Assembly (NCBI GenBank): GCA_031270215.1
Contig: JAISYB010000012.1
Location: 1 to 32,481, forward strand
Source: Streptococcaceae bacterium
Lineage (GTDB): Bacteria > Bacillota > Bacilli > Lactobacillales > Streptococcaceae
Reading direction: 5' to 3'
Length of the DNA: 32,481 bases
Shown here in pieces: positions 6,918-13,989 of the stretch. The notes beneath the pieces are model-generated. The model worked only from the letters and a program-made list of their open reading frames with translations, had not been told where the DNA came from and did no database searches. Position numbers and translations under genes: made by a program. Each line of letters begins with the position of its first letter. Position 1 is the first letter of the stretch.

Positions 6918-7928
6918 TTATTCTCCTTTATTTTCCGTAGCTGCAAAGTATTCGGCTAACTGACCGACCACATTTGTATCTAGCATTTTTTTAATTTGTG
7001 TAATGGTTACGGCAACCGCTCTAGCACCTGTTGCGCCATGCGTCTTAATAACCGGCGCCTTTAAGCCGAATAATACTGCGCCACCCGCATTGGAATAATC
7101 CATTTTTTCCTTCATTCCAAGCAAGCCGTCCTTAAGCAGTAAAGCACCAAGCTTACCTTTTGTGCCTTCTGAACGAATGGAGTCTTTTAAGAGTGACATA
7201 ATCCCGCCTGCTGTCCCTTCGATTGACTTCAAAACGGCATTCCCTGTAAAGCCATCTGTAACAACGACATCAGCAACTCCATTTAAAATATCCCGACTTT
7301 CCACATTGCCGATAAAATTAATCGCTGAATTTTCGCTTAATAGCTCAAAGGCTGACTTAGTTAACTTCGAGCCTTTTGATGCTTCCGTACCGTTATTAAG
7401 TAGGGCAACGGTTGGGTTTTTAATACCACGCACATTTTTTGCATAAAACGAGCCAAGTATCGCAAACTGAACGAGATGTTTTGCGTCATTATCTGCATTT
7501 GCACCAAGATCAAGCATATCAAATCCACTCATCTCCGTACCAAATACCGGCAGAGTGGTCATTAAGCCTGGACGTTCAATCTGTTTAATTCGTCCAACAA
7601 TGAACAGACCCGCTGCAAGTAATGCACCGGTATTTCCCGCAGAAAACAGGGCGTCTGCTGCTCCCTCTTTAACTGCTTGCGCCGCTAAAACCATTGAAGC
7701 CTGCTTCTTTTTTCGGATTGCCTTAACAGGCTCATCATCTGAATTAATCTTCTCATCGGTATGAATAATCGTTACATTGACCTCATCACTCAAATACTTT
7801 TTAATTTCATCAGATTTCCCAAAAAGTAAAAATTCAAGCTCCGAATGAGCCTTCTTTGCCAAGTTAATCCCTTCGATAATCGCTTGAGGGGCATTATCGC
7901 CACCCATTGCGTCGACAGCAATTTTCAC
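6918..7928 (-). CDS. plsX: Phosphate acyltransferase PlsX
   Basis: PlsX transfers acyl groups from acyl-ACP to inorganic phosphate to make acyl-phosphate, the donor used by PlsY in phosphatidic acid synthesis. The 336-residue length is normal. The start is VDAMGGDNAP (residues 4-13); FSAGNTGALLAAG, LDLGAN, VVTDGFTGN and a final GATGARAVAV are also typical. The start is GTG at 7928 with AAAGGAGG a few nt upstream; an overlapping ATG at 7930 is in a frame that stops at once. It is peripheral to the membrane in characterised bacteria. It is followed directly by acpP. Confidence 0.96.
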   Translation of the reverse strand: MKIAVDAMGGDNAPQAIIEGINLAKKAHSELEFLLFGKSDEIKKYLSDEVNVTIIHTDEKINSDDEPVKAIRKKKQASMVLAAQAVKEGAADALFSAGNTGALLAAGLFIVGRIKQIERPGLMTTLPVFGTEMSGFDMLDLGANADNDAKHLVQFAILGSFYAKNVRGIKNPTVALLNNGTEASKGSKLTKSAFELLSENSAINFIGNVESRDILNGVADVVVTDGFTGNAVLKSIEGTAGGIMSLLKDSIRSEGTKGKLGALLLKDGLLGMKEKMDYSNAGGAVLFGLKAPVIKTHGATGARAVAVTITQIKKMLDTNVVGQLAEYFAATENKGE

Positions 7929-8014
7929 ATTTCCTCCTTTTAATCGCTATATGCGTCAAAATAATTCCAACTGCTATGTTTTTTGTCATCGTCCAATCAA
8001 GACTGCACTATGAG

Positions 8015-8058
8015 ATTATAACACTTTTTCATATTCCTTTGTCAACTTTATATGTCAA
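8015..8058 (-). promoter_or_regulatory. plsX-acpP promoter with repeated TTGACA
   Basis: On the minus strand an extended -10 TGT-TATAAT (8023-8015) is preceded by two TTGACA elements (8045-8040 and 8058-8053), part of a 13-bp direct repeat beginning AAGTTGACA. The nearer -35 is 19 bp from the -10, longer than ideal. The leader is about 80 nt. No exact FabT or FapR box was found. Confidence 0.6.
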
Positions 8059-8077
8059 CTTATCTTTTGACGACAAA

Positions 8078-10108
8078 CTAATCAAAAATTGACTGATCAA
8101 AGCGTGTTAAAACTTTATTCAAATCAGAAAATTCCGGCTTTTCCTGCCAATTAGGCAGCTGCCAAATCAGCTTCGCATCACTTCTTGCAACCTCTAAAAT
8201 ATTAGCATCTTGAAGAATATCTGCTACCAAAAACTCCGGCACCCCTGACTGTTTGAGCCCAAAGACCTCACCGCTTCCACGCATTTCTAAGTCTTTTTCT
8301 GCCAAGACGAAGCCATCATTGGTTTCTGTCATAATCTTCAAACGCTCACGTCCTTGCTTTGTCTTAGGGTCGGCAACTAAAACCGTATAAGATTTAGCAA
8401 CGCCTCGCCCAACTCGACCACGCAGCTGGTGCAGCTGGGCAAGACCAAACCTATCGGCGTCCATGATAACCATGACTGTTGCATTAGGAACATCAACCCC
8501 AACCTCAATAACTGTTGTTGAGACCAAAATATCAACCTGATGGTCTTTAAAAGCCTGCATAATTGCTGATTTTTCATCGTTTTTCATTCTACCATGGAGC
8601 AAGGCAAGCCGCGCATCTGTTTTAAAATACAATTGTAGCTCGTCAAGTAATTCAACAGCATTTTTTAAATCTAGCTGCTCACTTTCCTCAATCAAAGGCG
8701 AGATAAAATAAATCTGATGACCTCGAGCAATTTCTCCTTTCAGCCAGCTCAGAATTTTTGGCATGTCTTTATGGCGCATGACTCTGGTAATAACCGGCTT
8801 TCGTCCCTTTGGCAGCTCATCAATGACAGACAATGACATCTCCCCATAAGCTGTTATCGCTAAGGTTCTAGGAATTGGTGTTGCGCTCATCATCAAAACG
8901 TCCGGCTGCTGTCCTTTTTCACGAAAAACTTGGCGCTGACTAACACCAAAACGATGCTGCTCATCAGTAATCACCAAGCCGAGCTTTGAAAAGTTGACAC
9001 CTGCCTGAATAATAGCGTGAGTTCCTACAACCATATCAATCTCACCTGCTGAAATAGCTGCTAGTAGTAACTCTTTCTCCTTTGGCTTTAACCCACTGGT
9101 CAATCTAGCAATCTTAACCGTCTTGCCAAAAAGCTTGGTCAAATGGTTAAAATGTTGAATCGCTAAAATCTCAGTTGGCACCATTAATGCCGATTGAAGA
9201 TTTGCTGTATAGGCTGCATACATCGCAAGCGCGGCAATAACCGTCTTACCACTTCCAACATCTCCTTGCAGCAATCGATTCATATGCCTTGGCTGTTTTA
9301 AATCCAGTAAAATTTCGGCTAACACCAGACTTTGTGCACCTGTCAATTCAAAGGGAAGCTGATTAATCTGCGTATCAACTCTCACAGGGTCGTAATGAAT
9401 TGCCGCACCCGCAACTTCTTGCCGATCAAGATAACTCAAACCCTGCAAACGAAGCTGAAAAAGCAAGAACTCCTGATACTTCATTCGTCTAGTAGCTTGA
9501 TGATAGTCTGTTTCACTATTTGGTAAATGCAGCGCCTTAACTGCCGAAGGATAGGACATTAAGCGATACTTCTCTAGTAAAAACTTCGGTAGAACTTCTT
9601 CAAAAAGCGCCGCATAGCCTAGTTTAATTGCCTGCCTGACTAACTTTTCAAGCTCGCTTTGCTTAACGTTTTTATTCGTGTGATAAATGCCTTGAAAATC
9701 GTCCGCCTTAAATTGCCCACCTAGAATTTTTAAACCCGTCAATGCCTTTCTGGTATCGTCCCATTTGCCAAAGATAACCGCTTGATAGCCTGATGCCACT
9801 TTATCCTTAAGATAGGGCTGATTGAAGAACGAAACAGTAACAATCGCAGCCTCCTGCTTAATCTTAAAGCTCAATTTACTTTTCCTTCGTCCATAATAGT
9901 TAACGACCGGCTCTGTAACAACTGTTCCAATCAAAACCGCTTTTTCGCCATCAATCAAATCATAAACGCTTTTTCTAGCAAAATCCTCGTAGCGAAAGGG
10001 GAAATTCAATAATAAGTCTTCAATTGTTTTGATATTTAAACTCGCAAGAGCTTCTAGTTTCTTTGGACCAACGCCTGCTAAAACGCCAACTGAGTCCTCC
10101 AGTTTCAT
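8078..10108 (-). CDS. recG: ATP-dependent DNA helicase RecG
   Basis: RecG remodels stalled replication forks and branch-migrates Holliday junctions. The protein has 676 residues, close to the usual 680. The N-terminal wedge/OB domain (about 1-230) is followed by helicase motifs: GDVGSGKTV (Walker A), TDEQHRFGV (DEQH box), MSATPIPRTL, STTVIEVGVDVPNA and HQLRGRVGRG. The frame opens with TTG at 10111, but the ATG at 10108 sits 8 nt after AAAGGAGG and is the better start. That ribosome binding site is formed by the last parB codons; the parB stop and recG start are 3 nt apart. Confidence 0.97.
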   Translation of the reverse strand: MKLEDSVGVLAGVGPKKLEALASLNIKTIEDLLLNFPFRYEDFARKSVYDLIDGEKAVLIGTVVTEPVVNYYGRRKSKLSFKIKQEAAIVTVSFFNQPYLKDKVASGYQAVIFGKWDDTRKALTGLKILGGQFKADDFQGIYHTNKNVKQSELEKLVRQAIKLGYAALFEEVLPKFLLEKYRLMSYPSAVKALHLPNSETDYHQATRRMKYQEFLLFQLRLQGLSYLDRQEVAGAAIHYDPVRVDTQINQLPFELTGAQSLVLAEILLDLKQPRHMNRLLQGDVGSGKTVIAALAMYAAYTANLQSALMVPTEILAIQHFNHLTKLFGKTVKIARLTSGLKPKEKELLLAAISAGEIDMVVGTHAIIQAGVNFSKLGLVITDEQHRFGVSQRQVFREKGQQPDVLMMSATPIPRTLAITAYGEMSLSVIDELPKGRKPVITRVMRHKDMPKILSWLKGEIARGHQIYFISPLIEESEQLDLKNAVELLDELQLYFKTDARLALLHGRMKNDEKSAIMQAFKDHQVDILVSTTVIEVGVDVPNATVMVIMDADRFGLAQLHQLRGRVGRGVAKSYTVLVADPKTKQGRERLKIMTETNDGFVLAEKDLEMRGSGEVFGLKQSGVPEFLVADILQDANILEVARSDAKLIWQLPNWQEKPEFSDLNKVLTRFDQSIFD

Positions 10109-10111
10109 CAA

Positions 10112-10897
10112 TCATTCCTCCTTTGGCGGCTTTAATAACGCCAAAATACGATTAAGTTCTTCTAAATCAGCATAGGATAGCTCGATTTTCCCCTTCGTAT
10201 CACTTCCTTTTATCACAACCGTTGTTCCAAAATGTTTCTTTAAATCCTCCTCAACCTCAGCTAAAAAGATATTTTCCTCCCTTAGCTTAGTTGATTTGCC
10301 CGCTTGCTTCAATCTAACGATTGCCTCCAGCTGCCTGACCGTCAACCCCTGCTCTATCGCCTGCTTTGCCAAATCAAGCTGTTGCGCTTTTGTTTTTAAC
10401 GCAAGCAATGTTCTCGCTTGTGCATTTGATAGCTCCCCTGTTTTAAGCGACATCTGTACCTCTTTAGGCAAGGATAAAAGTCGTAGCATATTCGTTAAAT
10501 AAGCCCTTGACTTGCCGACTCTTTGCGCTAGCTTCTCATGTGTCAGCTGTTGATTTGCTAAGATATTTTGGTAAGCGACCGCTTCTTCAATCGGATTTAA
10601 ATCCTCTCTTTGAATATTCTCCAAAAGCGCAATAGTTTCCACTTCCGCAACATCATATGACCGAATAATTGCCGGAATCCTCGTCTTGCCCGCCAATTGA
10701 CTGGCACGAAAACGCCGCTCTCCCGCAACAATTTCATAGCCAAAAACGCTTGACGGTTTAACAATAATCGGTTGAATAACTCCAAATTTCCGAATAGATT
10801 GTGCTAAGCTTTCCAGCTCCTTTGTATCAAAATCTACTCGTGGCTGCTTTGGATTACGCCTAATTTCTTCAATTGATAACATCACTATCTCACTCAT
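10112..10897 (-). CDS. parB: ParB/Spo0J-family chromosome partitioning protein
   Basis: ParB proteins bind parS sites, act as CTP-dependent sliding clamps and recruit SMC to the origin region. The N-terminal CTP-binding domain shows GERRFRAS and ENIQREDLNPIEEA. The middle helix-turn-helix region is LAQRVGKSRAYLTNMLRLLSLP, and the C-terminal dimerisation part ends LNRILALLKPPKEE. The 261 residues begin directly at the CTPase fold: the short N-terminal segment (GLGKGINALF type) that stimulates ParA/Soj is missing, as in streptococcal and lactococcal ParB. No parA lies nearby and I found no canonical parS in the window. The gene is coupled to recG. The start ATG has GGAAAGGG about 10 nt upstream. 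Confidence 0.93.
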   Translation of the reverse strand: MSEIVMLSIEEIRRNPKQPRVDFDTKELESLAQSIRKFGVIQPIIVKPSSVFGYEIVAGERRFRASQLAGKTRIPAIIRSYDVAEVETIALLENIQREDLNPIEEAVAYQNILANQQLTHEKLAQRVGKSRAYLTNMLRLLSLPKEVQMSLKTGELSNAQARTLLALKTKAQQLDLAKQAIEQGLTVRQLEAIVRLKQAGKSTKLREENIFLAEVEEDLKKHFGTTVVIKGSDTKGKIELSYADLEELNRILALLKPPKEE

Positions 10898-11036
10898 AAC
10901 ATTTTTACCCTTTCCGTATTGTATATAACGTTAGTTTAACACAAAGATAATCAGTGAACGTGTCTATGACTCAAAAAAATCCAAGTCATAAGAAATAGGC
11001 AAAAAACTCCCCACTTTAGAATTGGCTATAAATGAA

Positions 11037-11072
11037 AACAGATAGAAAACTTAGAAAAGCTCGCTATCTGTT
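11037..11072 (-). terminator. Probable terminator after the SipW-type exported protein gene
   Basis: AACAGATAG (11037-11045) and CTATCTGTT (11064-11072) form a 9-bp stem with an 18-nt loop. On the minus strand it is followed by TTCATTTATAG. It lies about 57 nt past the stop of the 11129-11986 gene. Confidence 0.55.
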
Positions 11073-11128
11073 ATTGTTCTGAAAGAAACTTTTGGGTCAG
11101 CTTCAATTTTAATCCAAATAAGCTTGTG

Positions 11129-11986
11129 CTATGCTCTGTTTTTTTGTGATTCAATAGCCGTCCCAAAGCTGATTGTTAGATTCGGAATTCTGCTGCTATC
11201 AGCCTCTACCAGCTTATCGTTTGGCACCTCTAACTCACTGTCAGCACTCCGTCTCCAAACAATCACGATATCATGCGTTTTTACAGCATTAGTCGGAAAA
11301 TCTAACTCGAAGCTAGCATTAATTGCCAACAGCTGGTGCTCAAACAAGCTATCATCGCCACTAGCAGCTATTAAGCCATTTTGTAAAGGGAGAGCTATTG
11401 ATGTTGCCTTATCATCACGCTGCGTATACTGATAAACGCCATCGGTATCAGTAATCACTGGCGGACCATCCCTTCCTAAAAGTGTCGGATCCACTAGTAT
11501 AGCAAATTGTATCTTATCCAAAAGCAATTGATCTAGCTCAGAATTATCCTGCTCAAGCGCCAATATTGGACGAACGACGCCATGGCTGTCCGTTGGCTGC
11601 GCTATCTTGGTCGCAAACGTCACTTTTTTTGTATCCTTACTAACAAAATTTTGATTTGTTAAACGAATGATTTTATAGCCCCATGTCCCTGCCACCAAGC
11701 TATCAACAGCCTTATCATCTCCTAATTGCAAAGCTAAAGCTTCTGACTTCTTTGAAGTATCACTTAGATTTCCGGAATATATTTTATCGAATAAATGAGT
11801 TGAGTCCATAACCATACCAACATTCCACAGTACTACATTAGTGCCAAAGTTATCTGTTACCACTCCAGAAGATGATATTTCTGAAGTATACTTGGCATAT
11901 GTTCCTGCGAAGATACCAATAGATGAAATCGAAAAAAGAATACTGAAGATAATAATCTTACGTTTGTTAAATCTTAAACGACTCAT
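11129..11986 (-). CDS. Exported protein with SipW/TasA-type signal peptide
   Basis: The 285 residues begin with a basic stretch and hydrophobic core and then IGIFAGTYAKYTSE (about 23-36), which matches the signal peptide pattern of SipW-dependent proteins such as TasA and camelysin (GT-W/Y-A cleavage followed by an aromatic residue). Cleavage is expected after Ala31. The remainder (about 250 residues) is rich in strands and Asp/Ser/Thr, with no Cys, and I see no metalloprotease motif. The fit is to secreted beta-sandwich matrix or surface proteins, but close homology to TasA cannot be shown by eye. The signal peptidase SipW is not in the window. It stands alone, divergent from a MocR-type regulator, which may control it. 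Confidence 0.68.
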   Translation of the reverse strand: MSRLRFNKRKIIIFSILFSISSIGIFAGTYAKYTSEISSSGVVTDNFGTNVVLWNVGMVMDSTHLFDKIYSGNLSDTSKKSEALALQLGDDKAVDSLVAGTWGYKIIRLTNQNFVSKDTKKVTFATKIAQPTDSHGVVRPILALEQDNSELDQLLLDKIQFAILVDPTLLGRDGPPVITDTDGVYQYTQRDDKATSIALPLQNGLIAASGDDSLFEHQLLAINASFELDFPTNAVKTHDIVIVWRRSADSELEVPNDKLVEADSSRIPNLTISFGTAIESQKNRA

Positions 11987-12049
11987 AAGCTTCGTCCTTT
12001 CTAGTGACCTAAACGCTCTCTTAAGCTGAAAAATTTTACTATCGATTAT

Positions 12050-12074
12050 CTAGCACAAAACATCTCAATGCTAG
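12050..12074. promoter_or_regulatory. Inverted repeat between divergent genes
   Basis: CTAGCA (12050-12055) and TGCTAG (12069-12074) form an inverted repeat with a 13-bp centre in the 240-bp divergent region between the exported-protein gene and the MocR gene. It is a candidate operator for the MocR protein; there is no direct evidence. Confidence 0.3.
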
Positions 12075-12183
12075 CCACAAAGTCAAAAGATTTTTACAGT
12101 ATTCTATCATATCTTTAAATAAAACGAAAACAAAAAGGAAACTTCGTTCATTTTTGCCACTGTGCTTATTGAAAGCTTTGCGC

Positions 12184-12189
12184 TATAAT
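12184..12189 (+). promoter_or_regulatory. -10 element of the MocR gene promoter
   Basis: A consensus TATAAT lies 37 nt before the ATG at 12227. No good -35 is found at 16-18 bp, so an activator or autoregulation is possible. Confidence 0.5.
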
Positions 12190-12226
12190 GAGCAAAGAAA
12201 GCTAAATCAAGCACATGGAGTATATC

Positions 12227-13624
12227 ATGACAAGGAAACAACCAAAATATAGACAGATTATGAATGAAATCACAGCCAAGATTAAGTCTGGCGAATTTCC
12301 AAGCTCAAGTCGCCTGCCAAGCGAGAGAGTGCTCGCTAAGCAGCTGTCTGTCAACCGTTCAACTGTTATCAGAAGCTACGAGGAGTTGACCTCTTTAGGT
12401 ATCTTGAAACGAAAACGAGGTAGCGGTACTTATGTTAGCTCAGATTACAATCCAATCTCTATCGGACAAACTAATTGGTATCAAATGATTAGTGCGCAGC
12501 ATTTTACTAAGAAACATTATTATCAAAATAAGATCGAAAACAATAAATACGGGGCAATGGATTTATATACGGGGGAACTATCATCTGATTTGATTCCAAA
12601 TTTCAATTTTCCTGCTTTTGACTGGGCGAATATTGCGCAGAAAAATCAAGATACCTCTGGCTTAATTGATTTAAAATTGGCTGTTTGTCAGCATTTGGCA
12701 CAACAAAATATCCAAGTCACCCCAGAGGAAGTCCTGATAACCAGCGGTGCAAGGCAGGCATTGTTCTTACTTTTGCAGGTCTTGCTTTCTCCAGGAGATG
12801 CTGTAGCAATCGAAAATCCTTCATTTCTCCATGACTTACCATTGTTTCAGACAGCCGGAGTTAAAGCAATTAAGATTCCACTTAATTTAGAAAATGAATC
12901 AATCGACCTCCTCCAGCTAGAAGAACAGCTGCACAAAATAAAGCTTTTAATCTTAAATCCAAATTTTCATAATCCAACAGGAATGACTCTAAGCCTTGCC
13001 AATCGCAAAAAGCTAATTGCACTTTGCCAAAGCTATCAAGTACCGATTATTGAAGATGACGTCTTTCAGTTATTTAATTTCTCAAGGCAAAAAATCCAAA
13101 CGCTAAAGAGCTTAGATACCAAAAATGTCATTTACTTAGGTTCATTATCCAAGCTACTTGGTAAAAACATCAATATCGGCTGGTGTGTTGCTCCTGATTT
13201 CATCGTTAATAAGCTGGCTGCTGCGCGTGAATTAATGGATTTTAACTTAAATATTTTCCCACAAATGATTGCCGCAGAGGCATTTAATTCTCCGCAATTT
13301 GATGAAAAAATCAAGCAGCTTAATCTTAGCCTGCTTGATAAATACCAACAGACCTTAAGCTTTTTACATCAGTTTCCTAAATGGCAAGTAAGCTTAATAA
13401 AGGGCGGTTTATACCTCTGGCTAACTTATCAACGAGAGCTTTCAGTTGATGAATATGACTTGTTTTTACAGGAAAAACTCCTCATTGCGCCAAGCTTCTT
13501 ATTTGAAGATAAGTATGATGCGCTTCGAATTAATTTTACGCGAATTGATGATTTCGCGATTTTTAAGGAACGGTTTGCCAGCGTAAATGCTAAGCTTTCA
13601 AATAGAGTACATTCCCCTAGCTAA
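12227..13624 (+). CDS. MocR-type regulator (GntR HTH fused to aminotransferase-like domain)
   Basis: This is a cytoplasmic regulator of the MocR/GabR family. Residues 4-70 form a GntR winged helix (SRLPSERVLAKQL, VNRSTVIRSYEEL, GSGTYV). The rest is a fold-type I aminotransferase-like domain (ITSGARQALFL, NPNFHNPTG, GSLSKLLG) in which Lys309 of SLSK should bind PLP. Two PLP-site positions differ from the common pattern: EDDYY reads EDDVF, and the LR-I-GW after the lysine reads IN-I-GW, so an Arg that usually contacts the PLP phosphate is Asn. An upstream in-frame ATG at 12215 lacks a ribosome binding site; GGAG at 12217-12220 serves the ATG at 12227, giving 465 residues. The gene is divergent from the exported-protein gene. 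The metabolite it senses is unknown. Confidence 0.9.
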   Translation: MTRKQPKYRQIMNEITAKIKSGEFPSSSRLPSERVLAKQLSVNRSTVIRSYEELTSLGILKRKRGSGTYVSSDYNPISIGQTNWYQMISAQHFTKKHYYQNKIENNKYGAMDLYTGELSSDLIPNFNFPAFDWANIAQKNQDTSGLIDLKLAVCQHLAQQNIQVTPEEVLITSGARQALFLLLQVLLSPGDAVAIENPSFLHDLPLFQTAGVKAIKIPLNLENESIDLLQLEEQLHKIKLLILNPNFHNPTGMTLSLANRKKLIALCQSYQVPIIEDDVFQLFNFSRQKIQTLKSLDTKNVIYLGSLSKLLGKNINIGWCVAPDFIVNKLAAARELMDFNLNIFPQMIAAEAFNSPQFDEKIKQLNLSLLDKYQQTLSFLHQFPKWQVSLIKGGLYLWLTYQRELSVDEYDLFLQEKLLIAPSFLFEDKYDALRINFTRIDDFAIFKERFASVNAKLSNRVHSPS

Positions 13625-13629
13625 AACAG

Positions 13630-13671
13630 CTCTCTCCTCAAATTCAGACATCAGCTGAGCTTAGGAGAGAG
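13630..13671 (+). terminator. Terminator after the MocR gene
   Basis: CTCTCTCCT (13630-13638) pairs perfectly with AGGAGAGAG (13663-13671). TTTATTAATTATTTTTA follows. Confidence 0.8.
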
Positions 13672-13989
13672 TTTATTAATTATTTTTAGTGGCTGGGCGC
13701 ACATAAAAGTGACGTTTACTGATTGTTTCCCTCCTCTTAATCCACAATGCTTGCAGGACCGAAGCGACATTTCAGCATGAATTGAGGGTGCAAGGAAATT
13801 ATCCATTCGACAAATCTCGCTAGTATCGACAGCATCAGTCGTCTAACGATTAGCCATGCGAGCCATTTTTAGAGTGCCGAATCACTGGGAAGGTCAAGTT
13901 CAAAGGTGCTTGCCGTCTGAAAATGGTGCAAATGCTGGATTCTCTTACTCAACCAGTATTTTCTTCCGTTTATTCATCTGACGTTTTCA
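13672..13989. other. Non-coding region between converging MocR and mutS genes
   Basis: Beyond the MocR terminator I see no open frame with a ribosome binding site and no RNA I can name. On the minus strand a weak hairpin (CTGG...CCAG around 13932-13965) may end the mutS transcript. The composition is less AT-rich than other gaps, which could mark a decayed gene, but I cannot identify one. Confidence 0.35.
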
